The position numbers were made by a program, and so were the translations under genes. Shown here piece by piece: positions 32,875 through 40,690 of a DNA stretch of 64,000 nucleotides; the first letter of the stretch is position 1, and every line of letters starts with the position of its first letter. Under the pieces are notes generated by a model. That model did not search any database. It worked only from the letters and a program-made list of their open reading frames with translations, and had not been told where the DNA came from. The stretch comes from Marivivens donghaensis (GTDB taxonomy: Bacteria > Pseudomonadota > Alphaproteobacteria > Rhodobacterales > Rhodobacteraceae). The DNA lies in assembly GCF_023541015.1 (NCBI RefSeq), contig NZ_JALNPR010000007.1:61738-125737 (forward strand), given 5' to 3'.

Positions 32875-33912
32875 TTAGGCAAATGCGGGCATCACGTCCT
32901 GAATGAACCGCTGGAGTGAAGCTTTCTTCCGTTCAAAGCTCATCCCGCTGTCAATCCAGAGCGAGTATTCATCGTAGCCCATGTCCTCATAGCCTTTGAT
33001 CCGCGCAATGGCGTCGTCAGCCGTGGCGATGACGTTGTCACGCAGCATGGCCTCGGGCGTGTAGAACGGGTGGGCCGCGATATCCTCGTCTGACAGGGTT
33101 TCAATTAGGCCCTGCGATACAGGGCGTTCGTTTTTGAACCATGCCCCGAAATAGCAGTAGAACCTATTGATTTCTTCTGCCGCTTGCTGCGCGTCGGCGG
33201 CGTCAGATGCGATGTAGGTGTGGTTCAACAACATGATGTTTGGGCGCGGCATATCTGGGAATTTCTCGCAGGCCGCGTTGAAGGTATCCATCAGTTTGAT
33301 GATCTCTGCTTCACCCTGCCAGAGCGGTGTAACCTGCACGTGGCAGCCGTTCGATACGGCGAATTCATGGCTGTTCGGGTCACGGGCCGCGATCCAGATC
33401 GGCGGGCCGTCTTTTTGCACGGGCTTGGGCGAGGATGTCGTCGCGGGGAAGGAATGGAACTGTCCCTCTTGGGCATAGTCGCCTTTCCAGAGGCCCTTGA
33501 TCGCGGGAACCAATTCTCGCATCCGAAGGCCAGCTTCCCACGCGTCCATGCCAGGCATCATGCGTTCGTATTCGTAGCTGTAAGCACCACGAGCAATACC
33601 AAGGTCCAGCCGCCCATCGACGATCATGTCGGTCATCGCCGCTTCACCAGCGAGGCGGATAGGATGCCAGAACGGGGCAATCACGGTGCCCGTGCCAAGG
33701 CGTACATTCTTGGTCTGCCGCGCGAGGTCGATCAGGTTTAGAAACGGGTTCGGCGAAATGGTGAAATCCATGCCGTGATGTTCACCCGTCCAAACCGCGT
33801 ACATCCCGCCTTCGTCGGCCATTTTAGCGAGTTCAACGAACTGATCATAAAGCTCTTTTTGGTCCTGATCAGACGAGACGCGCTCCATATGAACGAATAA
33901 CGAAAAACGCAT
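32875..33912 (-). CDS. Luciferase-like (LLM class) flavin-dependent monooxygenase
   Basis: 345 residues from the ATG at 33912, which has GGGAG upstream; an in-frame extension to 34026 would run into the flavin reductase gene and is not used. The fold is the bacterial luciferase barrel: N-terminal FSLFVHMER, YAVWTGEHHG, the GTGTVIAPFWHPIRLAGEA strand, and DGRLDLGIARGAY. Such enzymes use reduced FMN from a partner reductase, which is encoded two bases upstream, to hydroxylate or open substrates, often heterocycles. Substrate unknown. Confidence 0.88.
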   Translation of the reverse strand: MRFSLFVHMERVSSDQDQKELYDQFVELAKMADEGGMYAVWTGEHHGMDFTISPNPFLNLIDLARQTKNVRLGTGTVIAPFWHPIRLAGEAAMTDMIVDGRLDLGIARGAYSYEYERMMPGMDAWEAGLRMRELVPAIKGLWKGDYAQEGQFHSFPATTSSPKPVQKDGPPIWIAARDPNSHEFAVSNGCHVQVTPLWQGEAEIIKLMDTFNAACEKFPDMPRPNIMLLNHTYIASDAADAQQAAEEINRFYCYFGAWFKNERPVSQGLIETLSDEDIAAHPFYTPEAMLRDNVIATADDAIARIKGYEDMGYDEYSLWIDSGMSFERKKASLQRFIQDVMPAFA

Positions 33913-33913
33913 T

Positions 33914-34834
33914 TTATTGTCTCCCGTGGGAAATGGGGCGGACCTCGCCGCTCTTTGTGTCGCCGTAATAAATGCCGTAGGTGCCCAGTTGCGCCTCTGC
34001 CCCAAAACGGCGGAGCATGGTGACAATCGCTGGGTCGCTGACCTTGGCCAATGTGTCCTCGGTCAAGGGGATGAACTGGCCTTGCTGCGGGGTCTCATCA
34101 CCTGTTTGGCAGAGAAAACAGATGTGCTGACGTTTGCGGTCGCTGTCGTCGAACACGGAATACAGGAACGATGGCTGAGCATCGACGCCGACAGTGTCGA
34201 ACAAACCGCGTAAAGTTGCAGAGGCACCATGATCTTTGACGGCGCGTTCAGGCAGTGTCAGCCCCCCCTTACCGTCGTCGATCAAAAGGACCGTACCGTC
34301 CCGTTCAATCAGCGCAGAAACGATCAGGTTACCGCTATGCTCGAGTGCCTCAGCGGCAGTGGACGGTGTGACATAGGCACCCCGCGCATAGCCAAGACCA
34401 GAGGTGGTATTGGCGTCAAAGGCTTTGACCTCACCGATCAGAATAACGTGGTCGCCAGCATCGACGGTCTGGTGCATCGCGCAATCGAACCACGCACTCA
34501 CATCGGCCAAAATCGGGCTGCCGTTCGGCCCATCGCGCCAGTCCACCTCGGCAAAGCGGTCCTCGACGCGGCTGGCAAAGGTGTTCGACAGCGCGATTTG
34601 TGTTTCCGCCAGAATGTTCACGGCAAACCCTTGTGCGCCGACAAAGGCGTCGTAGTTCTTTGACGAGTTCGCGAGGCAGACCAACACCAGTGGTGGGTCC
34701 AGCGACACAGAGGTGAAGGAGTTCGCGGTAAAACCCAAAGGCGTACCGTTGCCGTCCTTCGACGTGACCACGGTCACGCCAGTCATAAAGGTGCCAAAGG
34801 CATTGCGCAGGGCACGAGGATCTATGTCGGTCAT
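33914..34834 (-). CDS. Flavin reductase with a C-terminal Nudix-like extension
   Basis: 306 residues from the ATG at 34834 (AAAGGAG upstream; ATGA overlap with the hydrolase gene). Residues 1 to about 160 are a flavin reductase domain (GTFMTGVTVVTS, TANSFTSVSLDPP, LVLVCLANSS). Beyond this, about 140 residues start SALIERDGTVLLI and continue GGLTLPERAVKDHGASATLR and GLFDTVGV, laid out like a Nudix domain but without the REUxEE catalytic acids. Stand-alone reductases of this family are near 160-180 residues. It should supply FMNH2 to the adjacent monooxygenase; the extra domain may bind a nucleotide or act in regulation. Confidence 0.82.
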   Translation of the reverse strand: MTDIDPRALRNAFGTFMTGVTVVTSKDGNGTPLGFTANSFTSVSLDPPLVLVCLANSSKNYDAFVGAQGFAVNILAETQIALSNTFASRVEDRFAEVDWRDGPNGSPILADVSAWFDCAMHQTVDAGDHVILIGEVKAFDANTTSGLGYARGAYVTPSTAAEALEHSGNLIVSALIERDGTVLLIDDGKGGLTLPERAVKDHGASATLRGLFDTVGVDAQPSFLYSVFDDSDRKRQHICFLCQTGDETPQQGQFIPLTEDTLAKVSDPAIVTMLRRFGAEAQLGTYGIYYGDTKSGEVRPISHGRQ

Positions 34835-35643
34835 TGCAGCTCCTTTTGGCTGACAGGGGCGCGGAGCCATTCCAGTAAATGAGTGCTCACCTCATCGGCG
34901 GCAGTCAGATTTACCATGTGGCGATGCCCGTTGATGACCACGGCCCGACCGTTTTGGGCCAGATCAGCCATTCCCTGTGACATTGCGGGGGTCGAATTGG
35001 GGTCGCCATCGCCCGTCAATGCAAGGAACGGACATTCAATCTGTGAGATACGGTCGGCATAAGTCGCATCGCCGTGCGCGAAAGCTGTATATGCAGTTGC
35101 ATATCCATCAAGGTCGACGGCAGAGAGCCAACCTTTGACCTGCGCTCGCGCAGCTTGATCAGTTTCACTATCACCAAACCAACGATCAAGCGGCGTCTGT
35201 AGGTCGATTGCACCGCCCCGTAGGCTCTCCGCCCGTGCGATCACGGCATCCCGCGCTGCGGCGTCGCGTTTGAAAACACCGTTCAACAGCGCAACTCGGG
35301 TCACATGCTCTGGGTGCTCAATCGCAAAACCTACCGCAATCAGCGCGCCCATCGAATGCCCTGCAATCGCAACGGGACCAAGCCCCAACGATTGAATGAC
35401 CTCAGCACACCATGTCACATAGTCCGCTAATGCGCTGCCCATAGGTAAAGGGTCGCTCCCGCCATGACCTGGCATATCGACCGCAATCACACGGTGATCC
35501 TTGGCGAGCGCATCAATCTGCGGACCCCAAGACGCGGACTGCATCCCGACGCCATGGATCAGAACCACAGGATTGCCCGCGCCATGATCGCGCAGGGCAA
35601 CCGGGCGGCCTGACTTAGACAGCCGCAGGGTTGTCGACGTCAT
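34831..35643 (-). CDS. Alpha/beta hydrolase
   Basis: 270 residues from the ATG at 35643, preceded on the minus strand by CAAGGAG inside the end of the upstream gene (29-base overlap). The oxyanion-hole strand VVLIHGVGMQSASW, the nucleophile elbow GHSMGA and the C-terminal catalytic His (NGHRHMVN) are all visible. It should hydrolyse an ester, amide or C-C bond of an intermediate in the locus, compare RutD or MhpC-type enzymes. Exact substrate cannot be told. Confidence 0.85.
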   Translation of the reverse strand: MTSTTLRLSKSGRPVALRDHGAGNPVVLIHGVGMQSASWGPQIDALAKDHRVIAVDMPGHGGSDPLPMGSALADYVTWCAEVIQSLGLGPVAIAGHSMGALIAVGFAIEHPEHVTRVALLNGVFKRDAAARDAVIARAESLRGGAIDLQTPLDRWFGDSETDQAARAQVKGWLSAVDLDGYATAYTAFAHGDATYADRISQIECPFLALTGDGDPNSTPAMSQGMADLAQNGRAVVINGHRHMVNLTAADEVSTHLLEWLRAPVSQKELQ

Positions 35644-36217
35644 GGCCCAACTCCTTGAGGTCTTGATAGCGGTCGCCAATGCGGTGATGCGGGCGGCCAC
35701 CGATCGATGCACCAAGCGCGATCAGGATTTCATCCGCCGCAGGGGCATCGCACACCGAAGTTTGGATCGTCAGATAATGCGACCGACGCCCGCCATCGTT
35801 TTTGTCCATCAACGGGATCAGCAACGGCGCATTGGCAGGACCGCGGGTGTTGCAGAACGACAGGTAAGATTTCGCGCCAACCGCGTTGCGGTAGTGGTTC
35901 CCGAAGTGCAGCGTGTGGATCAGCGCTGAGGCATGTTCGACCTCACCGTTCAAACCAACGATAGCGGCTTTGCCGTAGCCTTCGACCTTGTCGCCGCCAC
36001 CAGCCGCGTCGATGATCATCTTAGTCAGCAGTTCACCCAAACCCGGTGCGCAATCGCGGATCGCTGGTGCGAGATCTTCGACAAAGCCCTGCCCTGCCCA
36101 AGGGTTCCGAATGACGGCCATTGCCGCGATAAGGGTCAAGGGACGCTCTGCCGTCTTGCCGCCTTCGATCAGCGTGTTTTCGACATGGAGGAGCGTTTTT
36201 CTAATTTCGGCAGGCAC
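35615..36217 (-). CDS. DUF1185 (amino acid synthesis family) protein
   Basis: 200 residues of the PF06684-type family known only as amino acid synthesis protein. Features: N-terminal RKTLLHVENTLIEGG, AAMAVIRNPWAGQ, KAAIVGLNGEVEHASALIHTLHFG with several His, and a C-terminal GGRPHHRIGD. The enzymatic activity is not established to my knowledge. It is the first gene of the minus-strand operon, immediately after the divergent regulator region, so it is likely to act early in or be essential to the pathway. Confidence 0.8.
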   Translation of the reverse strand: MPAEIRKTLLHVENTLIEGGKTAERPLTLIAAMAVIRNPWAGQGFVEDLAPAIRDCAPGLGELLTKMIIDAAGGGDKVEGYGKAAIVGLNGEVEHASALIHTLHFGNHYRNAVGAKSYLSFCNTRGPANAPLLIPLMDKNDGGRRSHYLTIQTSVCDAPAADEILIALGASIGGRPHHRIGDRYQDLKELGHDVDNPAAV

Positions 36218-36251
36218 GGCAGATTCCTTATTCGAGGGTGTTGGAGAATTT

Positions 36252-36263
36252 ATGGTATACCAT
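36252..36263. promoter_or_regulatory. GntR/FCD-type operator between the divergent operons
   Basis: Perfect 12-bp palindrome ATGGTATACCAT, 34 bases before the DUF1185 start and 58 before the gntR start. It fits the TNGTNNACNA consensus of the FadR-type GntR subfamily, and the adjacent gene encodes such a protein. Confidence 0.65.
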
Positions 36264-36321
36264 CAGACAATATGTCAATCATATCTTGTGAGACCCGCAC
36301 ACGATTGCTAACGTCCACCCC

Positions 36322-37020
36322 ATGACCGAACCGAAAACCGCCCTTCTGAAAATTGCCAAAGCCCCGCAAACCCTGCGCGATATCGTGCAGGAACGGATGC
36401 GAGAGGCGATTATCTCAGGCCACTTTGCGCCTGGAGAACGGCTCGTCGAACGGCCCTTGTGCGAACAGTTGGGCGTCAGCCGCACCGTGATCCGCGAGAC
36501 GATCCGATTTCTTGAGGCCGAAGGGCTGGTTGAACTGGTGCCCAATCGTGGGCCGACGGTGGCCTCGCTCGATTGGGATCAGGCGCGTCAAATCTACGAC
36601 ATCCGTCGCCAGCTCGAAGGATCGGCAGCTGCCGCTTGCGCTGAAATGCACGACGCCGCATGCGCAAAGTCGTTGGGCGAGGCGCTCAAACGCATTGGTG
36701 AAACCACTCAAACGGGCGAATGGTCAGAGCTACGCAAAACAACCACGCGGTTTTACCAGATTATATTCGATGCGGCCGGTCACAGCGTGGCGTGGGACAT
36801 TGTTCAGCGGCTCAACGGTCGGATCAGTCGACTTCGGGCACTGACACTTTCGGCCACGGATAGGCCTGTGTCGGGCCTCACCCATATGACCGCAATCTAT
36901 GACGCGATCCTCAGCCGAAATCCCGATGCAGCCTGCACTGCCGTCCATCGACACATTGATGATGCATCGCATACAGCACAACGCTACCTCAAAGCAGAAA
37001 CAGGACCTGACCATGCCTAA
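36322..37020 (+). CDS. GntR-family regulator, FadR/FCD subfamily
   Basis: 232 residues. The winged helix (LRDIVQERMREAIISGHFAPGERLVERPLCEQLGVSRTVIRE) is typical GntR, and the C-terminal all-helical FCD domain has the expected RRQLEGSAAAACAE start and a metal-binding His pattern. It faces the minus-strand catabolic operon across a palindrome, and its last bases overlap the DUF1330 gene, so it likely controls both directions. Effector is probably the substrate or an intermediate acid. Confidence 0.88.
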   Translation: MTEPKTALLKIAKAPQTLRDIVQERMREAIISGHFAPGERLVERPLCEQLGVSRTVIRETIRFLEAEGLVELVPNRGPTVASLDWDQARQIYDIRRQLEGSAAAACAEMHDAACAKSLGEALKRIGETTQTGEWSELRKTTTRFYQIIFDAAGHSVAWDIVQRLNGRISRLRALTLSATDRPVSGLTHMTAIYDAILSRNPDAACTAVHRHIDDASHTAQRYLKAETGPDHA

Positions 37021-37306
37021 GGCCTATTGGATTGCCCTCGTCACCGTCACCGATCCCGAGGCGTACAAAGGATATCAGGCAATCGCCCCCGCTGCGTTCA
37101 CCAAATACGGCGGGCGGTTCATTGTGCGTGGCGGACCTTCTGTGACTGTCGAAGGGGCTGAGTGGCAGCGCCATGTGGTGATCGAGTTTGACAGCATGGA
37201 CCTCGCGACCGCCTGCTACAATTCCCCCGAATACCAAGAGGCCCGCGCCCATCGCGACGCCGTTGCGACCGCATCCATCGTGATCGTCGAAGGCTTGCCC
37301 AGCTAA
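37013..37306 (+). CDS. DUF1330 protein
   Basis: 97 residues from the ATG at 37013, overlapping the end of gntR by 8 bases. It is a ferredoxin-like fold, dimeric alpha/beta barrel protein of family DUF1330: AYWIALVTVTDPEAYKGY, GGRFIVRGG, and the EFDSMDLATACYNSPEYQEAR segment. No activity is firmly known for the family. It is co-transcribed with gntR and the CMD-family gene and is probably part of the same catabolic locus. Confidence 0.85.
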   Translation: MPKAYWIALVTVTDPEAYKGYQAIAPAAFTKYGGRFIVRGGPSVTVEGAEWQRHVVIEFDSMDLATACYNSPEYQEARAHRDAVATASIVIVEGLPS

Positions 37307-37324
37307 TCCACAAAGGACACCACC

Positions 37325-37714
37325 ATGACCGCATTCGACGAAGACCTGTTCCTTAAAGGTTTAGAGCAGCGCAAAGCAACGCTCGGCGCGGACTATGTCG
37401 AAAAGAACCTCGCCGCGGCCGATGACTTTACCCGCCCGTTCCAAGAGGCCATGACCGCGTGGTGCTGGGGCTTTGGTTGGGGTGACGATGTGATCGACGC
37501 CAAGACGCGATCAATGATGAACCTCTCGATGATCGGTGCCTTGGGCAAGATGCACGAATGGGAGTTGCACTGTCGCGGCGCGATCAATAATGGCGTCTCC
37601 AAAGAAGAAATCCGCGCCATTATCCACGTTATTGCGATCTATTGCGGCGTCCCTCAGGGGCTTGAGTGTTTCCGTGCGGCGCGCAAGGTTTTTGAAAGCC
37701 TTGAGGCGGAATAG
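37325..37714 (+). CDS. Carboxymuconolactone decarboxylase family protein
   Basis: 129 residues, the size of PcaC-type CMD proteins. It has LNLSMIGAL-like and HEWELHCRGAINNGVSKEEI segments of the family, with no CxxC, so it is not an AhpD-type peroxidase. PcaC decarboxylates 4-carboxymuconolactone, but members of this family have varied roles and no other protocatechuate genes are here. It lies 18 bases after the DUF1330 gene. Confidence 0.85.
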   Translation: MTAFDEDLFLKGLEQRKATLGADYVEKNLAAADDFTRPFQEAMTAWCWGFGWGDDVIDAKTRSMMNLSMIGALGKMHEWELHCRGAINNGVSKEEIRAIIHVIAIYCGVPQGLECFRAARKVFESLEAE

Positions 37715-37751
37715 AGCCTGATTTCGCGGTGTGCAGCCAGGAAGAACAGAC

Positions 37752-38657
37752 ATGCTGACGGCGATCTGGACGATCTTTGCCTTGATTTGCTGCGGCTTTG
37801 TTTTGGCCCGCAAAGGGTTTCCGTCTGACGCCTTTTGGCCCGCGGCGGAACGGCTGAATTACTACGTTCTATTCCCCACTCTATTGGTGTCGAACCTCGC
37901 CAATGCGCCGATCCGTGACCCACAGATATTGCGCCTCGGCGCGTCAGCGGTTGCGACGATCATGATCGGGGCGGTCGTGCTCTATGTGCTCCGCGCGATG
38001 AGGCCGACGCCAACCGAACGGTTCGGTCCGGCGCTTCAAGGCGTGTTGCGGTTCAACACCTACCTCGCGCTTTCCGTCCTCGCGATGGTGGCTGGTGCGC
38101 AAAGCCTTGAACGGGCGGCAGTTTACCTCGCAATCGCCGTGCCGCTTGTGAACATCCTCGCGATCATCGCGCTGAGCGATGGGGCGGTCTGGCGATCGCC
38201 CGTAATGCTTCTGAAAAAGGTTGGGATGAACCCATTGGTTATAGCCTGTGTTGTCGGCGCCGTGCTGGCGATCACCAATGTCGGGTTGCCGTTCGGAACG
38301 GGCCAAGTGTTGAAACTACTGGCCCAAGGTAGCTTGCCGCTTGGCCTTCTTTGTGTCGGCGCAGCACTTCGCCCATCGGCACTCGGTCAAGACCTGATCC
38401 CGTTGCTAGGCAACGCTGTATGCCGCCTCGCGTTGATGCCGTGTTTGGCCGTTGGCGTCGCTTTCGTCTTTGATTTGTCGAGCGTAGAAGCCCTCGTCCT
38501 CGTTGTCTTTTCTGCAGTACCGACGGCCCCATCGTCCTATGTATTGACCCGACAAATGGGTGGCGACGGGACGTTCATGGCGGGGATCGTAACGCTCCAG
38601 ACTGTCGGCGCGCTGCTCACCATTCCCGTGGTGTTGCACCTCTTTGGCGCACCGTAG
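37752..38657 (+). CDS. AEC-family transporter (auxin efflux carrier type)
   Basis: 301 residues from the ATG at 37752 (AGGAAGAA upstream). It is very hydrophobic with about ten spans and has family features such as the N-terminal FVLARKGFPS loop, LLVSNLANAPI and the C-terminal FSAVPTAPSSYVL. AEC proteins move small organic acids such as malonate or malate. It probably imports the substrate or exports a product of the neighbouring catabolic genes. Its TAG abuts the stop of the convergent luxR-type gene with no space. Confidence 0.82.
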   Translation: MLTAIWTIFALICCGFVLARKGFPSDAFWPAAERLNYYVLFPTLLVSNLANAPIRDPQILRLGASAVATIMIGAVVLYVLRAMRPTPTERFGPALQGVLRFNTYLALSVLAMVAGAQSLERAAVYLAIAVPLVNILAIIALSDGAVWRSPVMLLKKVGMNPLVIACVVGAVLAITNVGLPFGTGQVLKLLAQGSLPLGLLCVGAALRPSALGQDLIPLLGNAVCRLALMPCLAVGVAFVFDLSSVEALVLVVFSAVPTAPSSYVLTRQMGGDGTFMAGIVTLQTVGALLTIPVVLHLFGAP

Positions 38658-39644
38658 CTAGAACCAAACACCGCTGCCCATGATCCGCCTGATCATCGCG
38701 GGCTGACCCGATACGCCGAGCCGCGCAAAGATCACCTTAGACGTGCTCCGCGCAGTCTCTTCAGTCCAGCCAAGAACCTCAGCGGCGCTGCGCAAGGTAT
38801 GACCATCACATAACTGCGCGAGCAATCGCGTTTCGCTGCGGCTGAGACCGAAATGCGCTGCGATCCGTTCGTGTGAAATCTCTGACGCCATCGGCATTGT
38901 TCGAAGGGATCCAACGACCGCACCGTCTCCAAAATCATCATTCAGCGACAGCACAAGTTCGGCGCCAAGCATCGGAACCGTAACGGGACCCTCTCCCGCC
39001 AAAACAGCGGCAAATCCCGTTCGATAAACCTGCGCAACATCCGCATCAGAAAATTCGAGCCGCCGCCGATCCTCTATCCGCAGCCCCTCGCGTTCGCCCC
39101 ACTCTCGCGCGGCACCAGACAATGATTGCACGACGCCAAACCGATCCAACACGATCCACCCCGCGCCGAGCCGCGAGGCGAGGGTTTCCGACAAGGCCGC
39201 CTCTGACCGTTCTGCATGTAGGGCCCGCGATATCTGCGCCGCCTGCCCGAAGAATGGTGTCAGAGCAGATAGGATTTGCCCGTCAGAACTGCGGAAATCC
39301 TTGCGGTGCAGACCACGATGCAGCCAGACCGTGACATGCGAGGTTGCATCGATCCGTGCCTTAACGACACGCAAAAACCCCTTAGTCCAATCGGCGAGCG
39401 GCAAGCCGTCTTGGGCATAGACTCGATCGATCCGCAGGCGTCCACGGAGCGGCGCATCAACAACGGGGCAGTCACCGCGTGTCCTAAGGTCAGCTCCCTC
39501 AGCATCCACACAAAGGCCCGCGCCATCGGCCTGCGTGACCTCGCGCAGCTGATCCAGAAACGCTGCCCACGGCGCATCAACCTTGGCCGCAGCATCGGCA
39601 AAGAGTGTCTGTGTCAGCTCTGTCTGGTCATCAAAACGGGCCAT
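38658..39644 (-). CDS. LuxR-type helix-turn-helix regulator
   Basis: 328 residues. The C-terminal 65 residues are a LuxR/FixJ helix-turn-helix (HFGLSRSETRLLAQLCDG, then AAEVLGWTEETARSTSKVIFARLGV). The N-terminal 250 residues are a weakly conserved sensor region, with a PAS-like central part (RLGAGWIVLDRFGVVQSLSGAAREWG). No receiver domain or autoinducer-binding pattern is evident. It is convergent with the AEC transporter and divergent from cysD, so its target is unclear. Confidence 0.82.
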   Translation of the reverse strand: MARFDDQTELTQTLFADAAAKVDAPWAAFLDQLREVTQADGAGLCVDAEGADLRTRGDCPVVDAPLRGRLRIDRVYAQDGLPLADWTKGFLRVVKARIDATSHVTVWLHRGLHRKDFRSSDGQILSALTPFFGQAAQISRALHAERSEAALSETLASRLGAGWIVLDRFGVVQSLSGAAREWGEREGLRIEDRRRLEFSDADVAQVYRTGFAAVLAGEGPVTVPMLGAELVLSLNDDFGDGAVVGSLRTMPMASEISHERIAAHFGLSRSETRLLAQLCDGHTLRSAAEVLGWTEETARSTSKVIFARLGVSGQPAMIRRIMGSGVWF

Positions 39645-39730
39645 AATTCTACTTACCCCCCATTTGGGAGGTTCGCCACTACAATCTAACGTTTATCGCT
39701 GAGCAAAACTTGCACCAAAGCGATTCGAGT

Positions 39731-40636
39731 ATGACCCAAAAGACTTTGACCCACCTGCAGCGCCTTGAAGCTGAAAGCATTCACATCCTTCGCGAAGTTG
39801 TCGCGGAAGCCGAAAACCCAGTAATGCTCTATTCCGTCGGCAAGGACTCTGCCGTCATGCTGCATCTGGCAAAGAAGGCATTCTACCCTGCCCCGCCGCC
39901 GTTCCCGCTCTTGCACGTCGACACCACTTGGAAATTCCGTGACATGTATGCGCTGCGTGACAAAGCGGCGAAAGACGCAGGCATGGAGCTGCTGGTTTAT
40001 CAAAACCCCGAAGCGGCAGAACGCGGCATCAACCCGTTCGACCACGGTGGGCTTCATACCGACATGTGGAAGACCGAAGGTCTGAAACAGGCTTTGGACA
40101 AATACGGTTTTGACGTTGCCTTTGGCGGCGCGCGCCGTGACGAAGAAAAATCCCGCGCCAAAGAACGCGTCTTCTCTTTCCGCTCTGCGAACCACCGTTG
40201 GGATCCGAAGAACCAACGCCCTGAACTTTGGCGTCTCTACAACGCGCGGAAAGCTAAGGGTGAAAGCGTCCGCGTGTTCCCGATCTCGAACTGGACCGAG
40301 TTGGACATCTGGCAGTACATCCACCTCGAAGGGATCGAGATTGTGCCGCTCTACTTCTCGGCACCGCGCCCGACCGTCGAACGCGACGGCCTGACCATCA
40401 TGGTGGACGATGATCGCTTCCCGCTGCGTGATGGCGAGACCCCCGTGACGAAATCCGTAAGGTTCCGTACGCTGGGCTGTTACCCGCTGACTGGCGCGGT
40501 CGAGAGCACCGCAACCACCCTGCCCGAAGTCATTCAAGAAATGCTGCTGACAACGACTTCTGAACGTCAGGGCCGCGCGATCGACCACGATCAGGCTGCC
40601 TCGATGGAGAAGAAAAAGCAGGAAGGCTACTTCTAA
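39731..40636 (+). CDS. cysD: Sulfate adenylyltransferase small subunit CysD
   Basis: 301 residues from the ATG at 39731. The PAPS-reductase-like ATP pyrophosphatase motif [12 protein letters not shown] is at residues 35-46, followed by [10 protein letters not shown] and [15 protein letters not shown], all typical of CysD. With CysN it makes adenosine 5'-phosphosulfate from ATP and sulfate. A TTG 21 bases upstream is in frame but unlikely. It is followed by cysNC after 54 bases. Confidence 0.96.
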   Translation: MTQKTLTHLQRLEAESIHILREVVAEAENPVMLYSVGKDSAVMLHLAKKAFYPAPPPFPLLHVDTTWKFRDMYALRDKAAKDAGMELLVYQNPEAAERGINPFDHGGLHTDMWKTEGLKQALDKYGFDVAFGGARRDEEKSRAKERVFSFRSANHRWDPKNQRPELWRLYNARKAKGESVRVFPISNWTELDIWQYIHLEGIEIVPLYFSAPRPTVERDGLTIMVDDDRFPLRDGETPVTKSVRFRTLGCYPLTGAVESTATTLPEVIQEMLLTTTSERQGRAIDHDQAASMEKKKQEGYF

Positions 40637-40690
40637 GCCCCTGCCCGTCAGTCCGTTTCAACACATTTCACACCCCAAAGGTGACCCGCT

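Noticed and set aside
34831..35213. Assignment of the catabolic locus to the Rut uracil pathway
   Set aside because: It has a luciferase-like monooxygenase, reductase and alpha/beta hydrolase like Rut, but RutB and RutC equivalents are missing and a DUF1185 protein, an aldehyde dehydrogenase and a CMD protein are present instead.
39686..40588. 300-codon frame antisense to cysD
   Set aside because: Same antisense effect; cysD is conserved and certain.
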